Shown: positions 34,766-46,955, counted from the first letter of the stretch. The stretch is DNA of 64,000 bases from Erpobdella octoculata (GCA_963978895.1 OZ022242.1:17040621-17104620); one strand, 5' to 3'. A program made the numbers and translations. Notes: a model not told the origin generated them from the letters alone.

Positions 34766-34945
34766 TGTTGTAAAATCGTCAAATCGTGTTAGAGGTCCAG
34801 AAGAATGGTTTTCTAGTTTATTGGATGATAATAAATAAAGCTTGGTTAATGTTATTTATACCTTCTAATATATTCCCTGTTAATAATAATAGTTCTCGGA
34901 ATATCAATATATGGGAAAAGTGGAATCAGTACCATAGATATAACA
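34766..34945 (-). mobile_element. 3' LTR of SAP-gag LTR element 1 (180 bp)
   Basis: In element orientation (minus) it begins TGTTATATC and ends GACGATTTTACAACA. It is matched by the direct repeat at 36650-36816. Just upstream in element orientation is a polypurine tract, AAGAAGGGGGTAG (34958-34946). Confidence 0.75.
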
Positions 34946-36622
34946 CTACCCCCTTCTTAATCCTGTTCGTCCCGAACAGCATAGTCGCTTTTGAGAAATG
35001 CGACTCGGCCACAAACACCAAAATACCTTGATCTTTACTCGTGGCTTTGACCGCAATTCGCAAACAACATGGTCAAGTCTCTTGACCGTTTGACGCAATT
35101 TCTTCCAGTCCTTCTTTGGCTCATCAACAGAGTCTTTCTTTGGCTCATTGTCGCCATTTCTGCACGGTTCATCACAGCCTTTTTTGCATGCCTCGTCCTG
35201 AGCATCTTTGCAAGGTTTATCGGAACTGTCTGCTTTTTCTTCTTCCTTCACATCTTTTAGATCTTTCCCAAGAAACTCATCAAAATGTTTTTCGAAAACA
35301 CGTTCCATATATCCAATAAAACCCTTCATCAAATTGTTATTTGATTTTAAAATGACTCTTAGTCTATCTGATCTAGAATCCTCTGTGGATTCATCTGATT
35401 TAGAACCCTCGGTACTGTTCTCTGTTCTTGGCTCATCTTTTTCAGAGTTTTTGCTGGCTACATTGCTATTGTTGTTTTGGAGAAGTTTATCGCCGTCATC
35501 TTTGTTTTCTTCCAAGCTACAATCGAACGTTTTCTTTTCACATTCCAACTCGGCTCATTCATCGGTGTCAACTTTCGTATCGTCCAGCGGATCTTTCTTC
35601 AAGTCATCGCCATCGTCTCTCAAATCAGTGTTTTCTTTTTTTGTCAAGTTAGCCGTATTTCTCCATTGGGGTTTCGTCCGTTTTTAAATCCTTGGTTGCT
35701 TCATCCGAGTCAGATTCGTCACTAAAATCTGACCCTGAATATTCGGTGCCATCGTTTGTTATGGAGGCTTCCGTTTCAAAACCGTCGCTGTATGAGTAAA
35801 AGCCATCGCTGTTAGTACCATTATTATAAGCATCATCCTTACTTTCATCCCCGTCGTTTTATATTTCGTTTTCAACATTTTTTCATCTTTTTTAGTTTTG
35901 TTGTCGACGTCCAAACCGACTGCATCATTGTCACCATCTTTGCCAGGCTCGTCATCACCATCTTTGCATGGTTCATATTGAACATCTTTGCAAGGTTCAT
36001 TATCATGACCGTCTTTGACAGGCACTTCATCATGATCGTCTTTGACAGGCTCATCATCATGACCATCTTTGCATGGTTCATCTTGAACATCTTTGCATGG
36101 TTCATCTTGAACATTTTTGCATGGTTCATCTTGAACATCTTTGCATGTTTCATCTTGAACATCTTTGCATGGTTCATCTTGAACATCTTTGCATGGTTCA
36201 TCTTGAACATCTTTGCATGGTTCATCTTGAACATCTTTGCATGGTTGATCTTGAACATCTTTGCATGGTTCATCTTGAACATCTTTGCATGGCTCATCAT
36301 CATGGCCGTCTTTTTTGATTCCGCAATTGTTTGTGTCACCATTGAGGAGTTCAAAATATTTCTTCATTTCCTGCTGTGCTGCTCTGTTTTGCTCCTGTGC
36401 TGCTCTGTGTGCTGCTCTGATTTCTTCCGCCGTCTTGTTCAGAGCCTTATCAGTTCATTTTCTGTTTCGAATTCGTACTCTTCTGGGTTAAACCCATAGT
36501 CCTCCACTGACGTCCGGAAGCGGTCCACGAGCTCAGACGCTTCCTTTATCACTGAGCTCTCGCTTTCTAAGTTCCCGCCTCAACTCGAGTATCAACAGCT
36601 CATCCAATGCTTTCGAAACCAT
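34946..36622 (-). pseudogene. SAP-domain gag-like protein with expanded acidic repeats, frameshifted
   Basis: From ATG at 36622 the frame reads LLILELRRELRKRELSDKGS, the SAP motif (a nucleic-acid-binding helix-turn-helix). A stop follows, with GFNPEEYEFETENE in another frame. After a further shift comes NKTAEEIRAAHRAAQEQNRA and MKKYFELLNGDTNN, then EPCKDVQD repeats in the frame ending at 35759. A third frame (35548-34946) carries an acidic stretch and the DWKKLRQTVKRLDHVVCELR tail. Several frame changes mean no intact protein. SAP domains near the gag N-terminus are known from invertebrate LTR elements. Confidence 0.6.
36064..36297 (-). repeat. 24-bp coding minisatellite (EPCKDVQD)n
   Basis: About ten nearly identical 24-bp units, each encoding EPCKDVQD (with DETCKDVQ and DQPCKDVQ variants) in the gag-like reading frame. 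Flanking variants such as EPVKDDHD and EPCKDGDD show an older, more diverged core. Confidence 0.9.
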
Positions 36623-36649
36623 TCTTCAAATCTCACTTCCGATCACCAG

Positions 36650-37010
<361 letters not shown>

Positions 37011-37043
37011 AAATGATGGCTATATATATATATATATATATTA

Positions 37044-37235
37044 CTAGAGTTAGCCCGTCAAAAATGACGGATTTTTTAAAAATTTAATTATATGTTCTTT
37101 TTTAATTGCAGTACCACCTTTTTTTTATCTTTGAGACTGTCATTTGCGTAATAATTTTTATTACACGCCTGCGCTCACTAATTTTTATCAACTGCTGATT
37201 GCTTACCCCTGCGTAATTGCTTACATACATACATA
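37044..37235. repeat. Diverged terminal copy of the long-TIR transposon
   Basis: TAGAGTTAGCCCGTCAAAAA and ACGGATTTTTTAAAA resemble the TIR start at 37236 (AGTGGTTTTGCCCGTCCCAA, GGACGGATGTTTTAAAA), followed by a similar GCAGTACCACC...CTTTGAGACTG segment. This suggests a nested or duplicated end. Confidence 0.5.
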
Positions 37236-37609
37236 GTGGTTTTGCCCGTCCCAAGGACGGATGTTTTAAAATTACGATGTACATTGGATACATTTTATAA
37301 AAAATAGTCAACAAAAACAAAATGACATTTGATAACCATAATTTTTTTATCTATATAAGCAAATTTAATTAAATTTTTTATTTTGTTCAAGTTTTCAATT
37401 TACTAAAGTATTACATATAAATTTAAAAGTTGTGGAATTAAAGAGTGCAATAATTAGTTATTAAAGAATTTCAGTATACACGACATTTCTTGTAAATTGA
37501 CGGCCATTGTTGAGAAGTGGTCCTTGCTTCTGAGATTTTTTTAAATCTCATCATATATTATTTTTCGATTGCAGCGCCACTTCTTCTGATCTCTAGGACT
37601 GAGAGTGTA

Positions 37610-38115
37610 TATAGGTACAATTGCATAATAACTTTTATTACACGCCTGTGCGCAATAAATTCTTACGTGCACATCGATATCGTCTAATTACGTAAGCGTG
37701 ACAGAATCAGTGAGTGACGTGGGCTACTATAATATAGATAGTAGCCCACGTCACTCACTCACTCACTGATTCTGTCACGCTTACGTAATTAGTCGTATAG
37801 ACCAAGGATATCTTGATATAACAACTGGATCCACAACCTACTCTAGTAGGCCTAGACAGTTCAGCCAATTACGACATAGTTACATCAAAATTTGTAAAAG
37901 TATGATATAACTACTATGTTTTTGAAGTTTGTTACATCAATTTATTTATAATTATAATATAAGAAGCGGTAAAACATTAAGCCTACTAGAGTAGGTTGTG
38001 GATCCAGTTGTTATATCAAGATATCCTTGTATAGACGATATCGATGTGCACGTAAGAATTTATTGCGCGCAGGCGCGTAATTAAAGTTACTATGCAATTG
38101 TACCTATATACAATG
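37610..38115. repeat. Nested palindromes inside the long-TIR element
   Basis: The segment with GTAAGCGTGACAGAATCAGT and GAGTGACGTGGGCTACTAT is inverted around about 37735 (GTAGCCCACGTCACTC...). The outer CACATCGATATCGTCTA segment reappears inverted at about 38030. Confidence 0.65.
37802..38029. mobile_element. MITE with 48-bp perfect TIRs
   Basis: CAAGGATATCTTGATATAAC through AGTAGGC at 37802-37850 is exactly inverted at 37981-38029. TATAGAC flanks both ends (7 bp; 8 bp if GTATAGAC is counted), consistent with a hAT- or P-like insertion. Confidence 0.75.
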
Positions 38116-39260
38116 GGCTTCTAAATAAAAGCTATCTGGACACAAACCTGAATGGGTGAGAACCTAATGAGTCTACTACATGAGGCGATTGTGTACAAGC
38201 ATGCGAATGTAGCATGCATCGACGTATACTAACTTATAAGCTGTGAGCCTCTTCAGCTCATTGTTTATTTTTTTTATTGTCTCGAGCGCGTCGGGTCGTC
38301 GGATGGTTTTATTTTGACAAAGATTATATTCTGATTCCAGAGTTAAGATTTTTTGGATTTATTCAGCAATTCAGTTTATTTACTACTACAAACTTTGTCA
38401 TTGTTAACATTATATTCACCATTTGGATACAAAACTAGCCACGGTAAAAACTAACAAGTCAACGCTCGTATTACTTTTCATCATTTAACTCTTTTCTGCG
38501 TGATGAAGTTCATTATGAGAAATGGAACCGTGCCAATCCAAGAGTGTTAGCTCATTTCAGAAGTTGTTTTCTTCATTTCATTATACACTATATCATCGAT
38601 GATATGAATTCATGAAGACACTCCAACAGGAATTTTTATCGGCTAAGAAAGTATATTTCAACTCAGCTAAAGAAAAGATTGATTGAAAACACAACATTCA
38701 CCTGGCAATGTTCTGTCAATCAACTCATGGAGACAAACTGAAGATTAATATCATTGATCCTGTGAACAAAAACCATCTGCCTCATTCTCTACCAGGGTTA
38801 TGACTTAAAAAATATTTACAACAATTTTCAGTCAAAAATTGTTGTGTCCAGAATTTTAAAGAAGTCTGCATCATGGTTCCAGAGCAGACATTAGTGCAGT
38901 TCAACCATGAAGCACTTGGCGACAGAAATTCTAGCATCAGGCCAAGGACTTAGAATGACCTTTCGTTTTCTGTTCCATCGAGATCATCTTCAATAAATGG
39001 AGTTGATAAGACTAATTATTGGCGGATTGTACTTATTTGCACTAATAAAAAAAACATGATAGCCTCACTAAAAAACCTCAGTTTCTCTGAATACTTCAGT
39101 TTCATTAGTAAGCACTCATGATGCTTTCAGTTACTATAGGAATCAAGCCGACAATTCAGAATGGCATGGTACAGCAAAGTTCATCACACTTGTTTTAAAG
39201 CTTTTGAATGTCATTAATGTGAAATTTCTGCTAAATAGAATTTTAAAAAATGCATGAGTT
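38116..39260. other. Interior of the long-TIR element, no ORF
   Basis: No long reading frame. Fragments such as GTTTTCTGTTCCATCGAGAT recur and lead into the tandem duplication. Confidence 0.5.
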
Positions 39261-39281
39261 TATTGAGTTTTCCCAGAATAA

Positions 39282-39740
39282 GAAAGCAAGCTGCAAGAAT
39301 GTTCTGACTCAATTTTTTTAGCTATTTGACACATGTTTAGTTATCATTTACCTATCAGTTCTCTTCATGACCGCCAGAAACTCAGATCATCGAGAACAAC
39401 TGTTTGTGCTGGTTTTGTGATGCTCAGTACTTGACAACAAAAATTTTAGCATCATCGACCAAGAACTTAGAATGACTTTTTGTTTTCTGTTCCATCGAGA
39501 TCATCGGGCCAAAAATTGTAAAGCAAGATGCAAAAAAAGTTCAGACTCGATTTTTCTAGCTATTTGACACACTTGTTCTTTTATCATTTACCTATCAGTT
39601 TTCTTCATGACTGCCAGAGACTCAGATCATCATCGACAACAACTGTTTGTGCTGGTTTTGTGACGCTCAGCACTTGACAGAAATTTTAGCATCATCGGCC
39701 AAGAACTTAGAATGACCTTTCGTTTTCTGTTCCATCGAGA
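39282..39740. repeat. Tandem duplication, unit about 237 bp
   Basis: AAGCAAGCTGCAAGAATGTT through TTCCATCGAGATCATC (39282-39498) repeats at about 39518-39740. A partial third copy (ATTCTAGCATCAGGCCAAGG) lies at about 38918-38990. Confidence 0.8.
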
Positions 39741-40978
39741 TTATCTTAAATGAAGTTTATAAGAATAATTAATTATTGGCTTGGTCAGCTTCAGTCTACT
39801 AATTTATAGTCTCGTTTTGGATAGTTTTATCAAATTTCAGAAGCAACTATTACACTTCAATGCACCAGGTGTTGGAGAGCGATATAAAGATTCGAGCTGT
39901 GTCTTTCCTTAAGTTCTCTAAATTTTTGTTTTATGACAACATTACCTTTAAAGAAGATACAATGTCAACTTTAGTTTCCAAAAAGCAATGCAACACAACA
40001 AATTTTATAGTTTAAAAATTTTCCATGGATTGACATTTGTTAGCCGGTGAAGCTCGTATAATATTATATCATGGGCAAAAAACATGGGACGGGAGCAATG
40101 ATTTACCAACAAAGTCACATCGTTTGCAAACCTTTTCACATTTTAATCAAAATATAAGTGAAGGACATAACAAGAGAAGCAAACAAAAATAATAGAGATA
40201 AAGAAGAAAAATAGATAAACTAATAAATTGCACTTGACAACATTTTAGCTTAGATTATTTTGTGTTTTAAAATAAACTATTTGGATGTTAATTGTCAGAT
40301 AATAAATGTTTTATTTATGTGTTTCAGTTGTTCAAGTGTAAAATAATAAAAATTGTCAAAGTTTTTTATAACATGTTGCTCTCTCAAACAGCCAAGCGTA
40401 ACGCGATACAATCGCCCCATGTGGTAGATAACGCCGTGGCAGATTTGTGTCCAGATAGCTTTTATTTAGGAGTTCATGCTATATACACTCTCAGTCCTAG
40501 AGATCAAAAGAAGTGGCGCTGCAATCGAAAAATATTATATAATGAGATTTTAAAAAAATCTCAGAAGCAAGTACCGCTTCTCAACAATGGTCGTCAATTC
40601 ACAAGAAATGTCGTGTATACTGAATTTTTTTAATAACTAATTATTGAACTTTAGTTTTCACATCTTTTGAATTTATATGAAATACTTTAGTAAATCGAAA
40701 ATTTAAACGCAATAAAAAATTTCATTAAATAGATATATAAAAAAATTGTTATGGTTATCAAATGTCATTTTTTTTGTTGACTATTTTTTATAAAATGTAT
40801 CCAAAGTACATCGTAATTTTAAAACATCCGTCCTTGAGACGGGCAAAACCACTATTAATTATTATATATATAGAATAAAAAAATAAATTAAAGTAGAAAA
40901 ATAAGATAAAATAAGATGAATAAAAATAAAGTAAAATATAAAATATTATGGGATGTAAGTGGTACTAAGAAATGACTG

Positions 40979-41910
<932 letters not shown>

Positions 41911-42039
41911 AAATGACTATCTTAAGTTTGTTTTTACAACACTTGTTGCATTGCAAATTTGAACTTCTGTGCGGAATTATTTCTAGGAACTAAAGCAAAT
42001 CGTTAACACTGAGCCGTTTATATCTTGATAACTCAGGCG

Positions 42040-42120
42040 CTTGCTCTCTCGTTCTCGCTCACGCTTGCTTTCCCATTCCCGTTCTCGCTCGCGCTCATTT
42101 TCTTTTTTTAATTCTTTCCT
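42040..42120 (-). mobile_element. Helitron-like minisatellite remnant
   Basis: CTCTCGTTCTCGCTCACGCTTGC-type pyrimidine strand of the GGGAGCGGGAAAG minisatellite, without terminal hairpin. Confidence 0.45.
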
Positions 42121-42678
42121 AACTTCTTTTTGCCCATAAAACGTAAAATAGATTTGCTAAAACTGGCTAAAACTTGCTTAAAGCCTTCAAACGTTGTTAC
42201 CTAAACTAAATTTGAATTTTATTACTCAAATACCGATTTGAATTTTATTACGCACCCCCGACGCGTTTCATACATGAAATAACTCGTCACCTTAGCAACC
42301 GAAACTATTTAACTATTAAAAAAAATAACAACCAAGATTCAGTAAATAACGTATTCGGTTGAATTTTAGTTGTGAATATGTATTTATATTAAATTGTTAA
42401 TAAATAAAATATAAAATTTTATAAATTTTTTGTTAACATTTAATTCATATAATGAAAAAAAATCGTAACCTTAGCAACCGAAACTATTCGGCTTAATGAA
42501 TAACCAAAATTCAGTAAATAACGTATTTGGTTAAATTTTAGTTGTAATTATTATTAATAAATAAAATAACAAAAAAATCAAAATTTTTTGTTAACATTTA
42601 TTTAAGTATAAGTCCGCGGTCTGCATTTTACCCACCCACGACGCGTTTCAATATACGTTTCGTTACGCATTGTATATT

Positions 42679-42959
42679 GGTCGCTGCTATTGCCCGGCGG
42701 TTAGCCGTGGAAATAATCGGTAAAATTGCTACTGAGCCGGCAGTCGCGCCGTAAGTCTACCTAAAATTAAACCCTAACCCTAACCCTAACCTAACCCTTA
42801 TCCTACCCCTAACCCTATCCCTAACCCTTTAGAAAATATGTACATCTTTATCAATTGATCGAAGAATCAGTTGTTTTGGAAAAACCGCCGGCTCAGTAAG
42901 AATTTTACCGCTTATTGCCCCGGCAAACGGCGCCAACTGCCTTGGTAATAGTTATAACG
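42679..42959. mobile_element. MULE-like MITE with telomere-repeat core and 9-bp duplication
   Basis: The insertion lies in element E with TTGTATATT on both sides (42670-42678 and 42960-42968). The uninterrupted site is visible in copy 1 at about 28500-28515. Its arms are inverted (ACTGAGCCGGC near 42735 against GCCGGCTCAGT near 42888, ends CTATTGCCCGGC against GCCTTGGTAATAG), and the centre is a CCCTAA tract. A 9-bp duplication is typical of Mutator-like elements. Confidence 0.7.
42773..42832. repeat. Degenerate telomere-type (CCCTAA)n tract
   Basis: About ten CCCTAA units with TATC and ACCT variants, inside the MITE. Confidence 0.85.
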
Positions 42960-43334
42960 TTGTATATTCTTCGAAATAAGGCGATCCGGGCCGAATTTTT
43001 CAAAACCCTTTCTTAATGAGCACCTAAAACTAAAAGATACATAAAAAGACACCTAAAAAATATGTCCCAAATTTCATTACAATCCGTTCAGTGGTTTTTG
43101 CGATTTCGTGATGAGTCAGCCAGTCAGTCAGTGGTATTTGAGTTATATTTATAGATTATTCACTCTCTCTCTTTTTTCCCCTCTTTTTTCTACGCTCTCT
43201 AACATTTGATTTCCACAGACAAACTAACTAACAAACAACAAACAGAGATACGAGTGAAGTTAAATAAAAGCATTTAAAAACAACTGCTAGTCTTACTTCT
43301 TACACACGGGTGAAACATCGGCGTCCAAGAACAA

Positions 43335-43516
43335 CCTAGTATGACTATATAAACCATATTTCAGATTGAAGTGGGTCAGAATTTGATTTCAAACTTAATC
43401 GTGGAATTCATGGGATATTTGAAGGCTTCATATCCGATGTATTCCACGATTAAGTTTGAAATCACATTCTGACCCACTTCAATCTAAAATATGGCTTGTA
43501 TAGTCATATTAGGTTA
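43335..43516. mobile_element. Hairpin MITE with about 75-bp arms
   Basis: AGTATGACTATATAAACCAT...GATTGAAGTGGGTCAGAA...TTAATCGTGGAAT (43338-43413) is almost perfectly inverted at 43441-43514 with a loop of about 28 nt. The transcript would fold into one long hairpin. Confidence 0.8.
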
Positions 43517-43519
43517 TTC

Positions 43520-44466
43520 TTTGACGCTGATGGCGCCCGTTTAAAGAGCCCGTTAAAACTTTATATAGCTGGTGCTCAAGAACAACCTTAAACAACTTAA
43601 AATAAATTAAAAAATAAAAATATATATTTATTTTTTCTCACTATTTATTTATTAATTAAATTAATAATTAAAATAAATAAAAGAACGATGCGATTTCTCT
43701 CTTTCTCTCTCTCTCTCTCTCAGCATCATTTTATGTACATATAATTTTTTTTATGTAAGATTTAATCAATCATTTATTTAATAACTATTAATAAAAATAT
43801 TTACTATTAGCTATACGACTAATTACGTAAGAAATACGGTTACGGTCTCTATAGCTGAGATGCATCGTCCAATCACATATCGCCAGCAAAAACGTGGCTC
43901 TTGTGGACTTAAAATTCGATATTTATTTAAAATATTTATTTATTGTATACATTATTTATGTTTATAAGTTTTAAGTCAAAAGACTAATTATCCGAGGTGA
44001 ACTTTTTGTACAGCGCTATAAATTAAGCGAACATCAGTGAGTGAGTGACGCTGGGCATATATTATTACCATATTTTGGATAACACAACTTATTAACTACA
44101 TCTTAAAAAATTATATGCAATAACATTTGCTGGTAAGGTTCTCATTACAATCTACAATCTACTGGACAGCCAGCCAAAAATATTATTAATTTATTAATAA
44201 TAAACAATTATAATAAATTTAGTCAATAAAATATAACTGGTGTTTGTCAAAATAAATTTAATAAGTTCAGGCATAGAGTAATAAATGCGAAATATCGTAT
44301 ATGCCACATATGGCACGTTAAAACCTTCGTTACATACTTACTTAGAAAACGTGTCCTTTGGCATCGAATATTCCTAGATATGAAATAAAGTTTCAAATAA
44401 AACGTGGAATATTGAGTACTTGAGTTGATCATATTATTGCTTTTCCTGAGTTTTAAATTATTTTAT
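43520..44466. other. AT-rich spacer with (CT)n
   Basis: A short (CT)n tract lies at 43698-43721. No gene is seen. Confidence 0.5.
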
Positions 44467-44800
44467 TACTAGCGTGGTACCCGGGGTTTTAGAGGTTTTT
44501 CTATCGTTTTTCTTTCTCGGTGCCGTTTCCTTCCCCGCTTGCTCTCCCGCTTCCAGTCGCTCTCTCGTTCCCGTTTGCTCTCCCGCTCCCGGTCACTTTT
44601 CCTTTCCCGTTCGATTTTTCGTTCACACTCATTCTCAAATTCGCATTTCCGATCGATCTCCCGCTCTCGCTCCGCTCATTTTGTGACCGATTCAAATTTT
44701 TTTTCACAAAAACCTTTCCCCATTAACTCTCAAGGTTGTGTGAAAATTTCATTACGATCCGATGAATGGTGTAGCAATGCATAAAGGACATGCAGACATA
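44467..44800 (-). mobile_element. Helitron-like minisatellite element, inverted copy
   Basis: ACTAGCGTGGTACCCGGGGT at the left (inverse of the 3' end), pyrimidine-strand minisatellite, TTTGTGACCGATTCAAATTT, then CTCTCAAGGTTGTGTGAAAA, ATTACGATCCGATGAATGG and TGCATAAAGGACATG at the other end. Confidence 0.7.
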
Positions 44801-44871
44801 ATCTCATTTATAAATAAATAAAAAAATAAAACTTAGTAAAATAAATTTATAAAATATTGATTATTTCACAG

Positions 44872-44970
44872 CATGGACAATCTTCTCACATCTTCGGACC
44901 AAATGCGAAGATCTTGTCTCTAAGAGAATTGACTAGAGAGATCCTGAACAAATGCAGAAGCACTTGGCAG
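44872..44970 (+). other. Candidate internal exon (33 codons)
   Basis: Preceded by TTATTTCACAG and followed by GTTAAT, 99 nt long and open in one phase: HGQSSHIFGPNAKILSLREL then TREILNKCRSTWQ. It is richer in G and C than its surroundings and is not part of any repeat I could match here. No family is recognised. The frame stays open a little past the donor, so this is suggestive only. Confidence 0.3.
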
Positions 44971-45050
44971 GTTAATTTTAGTTATTTTAATAGCTTTTTT
45001 TGTTAATAAAAATGTGTTTTTGTTTTTAAAAACTTTTATTTAGGTTACAA

Positions 45051-45068
45051 TCTCTCTCTTTCTCTCTT

Positions 45069-45122
<54 letters not shown>
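45051..45122. repeat. (CT)n microsatellite
   Basis: About 70 bp of CT repeats, slightly impure on the left. Confidence 0.95.
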
Positions 45123-45125
<3 letters not shown>

Positions 45126-45404
45126 TTAGAAATACGAAAAATATTCAAATTAAGTTTTTTGATTTTTGAATAAAAACCACCAAATTTATTATAAAAAATG
45201 TTTGAATTTACAGTAAATTGAATAAGAATTGAAGTTAAACTAAATTAATCTAAATTGAAGAAGGACATGAAACATAAATAAATGCTACGCGAGCTTCAGA
45301 TGATTCACGCGCTCACTTTGCTGTACGATAATCACAATTTTTATCTGTTTACTTTACTAACAAATGTCGAAATTACTTGAATCATGTATTGTAGTTTTAA
45401 AAAA

Positions 45405-45660
45405 CTTTTATTTAGGTTACAATCTCTGTTTGTTTGTGGCTATTTCTGTACGCAAATCTTGCAAGTAACATTAACCAGCTTTTTGACTAGCTAGGAAGCT
45501 GAAACTTTCAGCATATGTTTGTATTGGATGACAATACATGATTCAATTAAAAAAAAAGAAAAGAAACTTAATTTGAACATCTTTCGTATTTCTAAATCGA
45601 AAGTATTTGAAATTAAAGTTTGTGTAAAAAACTCGTTTTTCCTTTACTTGTTTAAAAATT
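45405..45660 (+). repeat. Dispersed repeat C, copy
   Basis: CTTTTATTTAGGTTACAATC, AGCTTTTTGACTAGCTAGGA, ACAATACATGATTCAATT and TCCTTTACTTGTT occur in the same order as at 26450 and 46650. Confidence 0.75.
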
Positions 45661-45874
45661 ATTCGCGTTAAAACAGAGCACTTGGTTTTGCTTACTTTAT
45701 AAATTACAGTGACTAAACGACAATGATAAGTTTTTATTGAAAACTATTAATTATAAGCCATTTGATTATAAGAATATTATAAAATTGTGCTGTCTCGATC
45801 ACTCTTGAGAAAGCTTCCTAAAGTATTCAGCAAGGTGATAGATATTATTGTGCTTGAGATGATTGCTGTCCTAA

Positions 45875-46230
45875 TCGTTCCATTTCCTTCATTACATGGT
45901 ATCGTACCAGTTAGTTTTGAGCAGTCAAGCTCTTCAATTCGCAATCCTTCGAGTGATGTTACACGGCTTAATGCATAAATGCAACATAAACCTGGCTTTT
46001 ACCAAATAGTTTTGATCTGATATATACAACGGCATGATCAACTGTAATACCTGCATTTTATATACTGTACAAACCCAGCACATCTGCGTTCGCTCAATTG
46101 TTCAATAGTTTCTGAGCGCTGGAAACTGGAATGGTTTTGGCTTAACCAAATGTATTCCATCTCGGCCAAAGTCGATGCGTACAGATGGATTATCCTCGTC
46201 GTACATTTGATCACGACGGAACAATGGCCA
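45875..46230 (-). pseudogene. PIF1-like helicase C-terminal relic (Helitron RepHel)
   Basis: In shifting minus-strand frames: HLVKPKPFQFPALRNY, then IERTQMCWVCTVYKMQ, GITVDHAVVYIRSKLFGKSQ, VYVA and SRVTSLEGLRIEELDCSKL. This is the order of the last motifs of PIF1-family helicases (RxQ...A..VHKxQGxT...DHAVV...GQxYVALSRVxSLEGLxI). In animals with Helitrons, such helicases are mostly the C-terminal domain of the Helitron Rep-helicase. Frameshifts at several points make it dead. Confidence 0.65.
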
Positions 46231-46254
46231 AACGATTTCTGTTATTGTTAGGAT

Positions 46255-46560
46255 TCTGCGTCCCGTTATTTTTTGAAACGATACGATACGACTTCTGAAA
46301 TTTGTCTCGAATAAAACGATACGATACGAGACGCCTCGACCAATAACGAAACACTTGGCGTATTCGTATTCTGAGAAATCGCGGTTTCCGTGATCGGATT
46401 CCTATCACTCCCGGCTCTCGTATCGTATTCAACTATAGCGGACTTGCCCGCGTATCGCACTTGAAGTCCTTTACAAATCCGATACGATACAATACGATAT
46501 CGGGATCTTGACTGAAATGTCAACTGTGGAAATTTTGTCTCGAATAAAACGAGATAACAA
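46255..46560. repeat. CGATACGATACGA-type subterminal array (left)
   Basis: Repeated AAACGATACGATACGA and TCTCGAATAAAACGA words. A matching array lies inverted at 47560-47690, ending CGATTACTG. They probably mark the ends of a hAT-like element whose left terminus I could not fix. Confidence 0.45.
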
Positions 46561-46597
46561 GAAATAACGAGACATTAGGAAATAAATCCAGTCATTT

Positions 46598-46632
46598 TGG
46601 GTTTATATAGCTGAAACTGTCCAGTTAACCCT
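46598..46632 (+). ncRNA. Partial hammerhead motif (3' half)
   Basis: TATAGCTGAAACTGTCCAGT then TAACCC matches the 3' half (stem II 3' strand, GAAAC, stem III, GUU, stem I) of motif 3 at 59087-59132. The CUGAAGA half is missing, so it cannot be active. Confidence 0.5.
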
Positions 46633-46649
46633 GATTGTTTTATTATTTA

Positions 46650-46955
46650 TCTATTTTTACAAACTTTTATTTAGGTTACAATCTCTGTTTGTGCGTGTGT
46701 GTGTGTGGCTTTCTTTGTACACAAATCTTGCAAGTGAAATTTAATCAGCTTTTTGACTAGCTAGGAAGCTGAAACTTTCAGCATATTTTTATATTGGATG
46801 ACAATACATAATTCAATTTTAAAAAAACAAAACAAAAAAAAACAAAAAAACGTAATTTGAAAATCTTTCGTATACATACACACAGACACACATCGAGTGT
46901 ATTTAAAATCAAAGTTTGTGTTAAAAAACTCGTTTTTTCCTTTACCTGTTTAACC
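46650..46955 (+). repeat. Dispersed repeat C, copy
   Basis: Same order of landmarks as 45405-45660, with a short GTGT tract near 46696. Confidence 0.75.

Larger units (their letters stand above)
37236..40856. mobile_element. DNA transposon with about 375-bp terminal inverted repeats
   Basis: The left arm (37236-about 37614) starts AGTGGTTTTGCCCGTCCCAA, and the right arm (about 40482-40856) is its inverse, ending ACGGGCAAAACCACT. Both arms carry GGTTATCAAATGTCATTT or its inverse and the GTATACACGACATTTCTTG segment. A TA on each side could be the target duplication. I find no readable transposase; the interior holds internal duplications and a nested MITE. Superfamily unassigned. Confidence 0.65.
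42240..43160 (-). mobile_element. Dispersed element E, copy 2, with nested MITE
   Basis: Inverse of 28317-28838. Shared text includes CACCTTAGCAACCGAAACTA, TTCAGTAAATAACGTATT and CAGTCAGTCAGTGGTATTTG. In minus orientation it starts TCTATAAATATAACTCAAAT. It is interrupted at 42679-42959 by a MITE. GTTAACATTT-centred blocks are repeated internally (42420 and 42590). Confidence 0.7.

Noticed and set aside
40292..40633. 113-codon ORF (MSDNKCFIYVFQ)
   Set aside because: It overlaps the right terminal inverted repeat of the 37236-40856 element, which is non-coding on the other arm.
42773..42832. True telomere
   Set aside because: Short, degenerate and inside a MITE flanked by ordinary repeat sequence on both sides.
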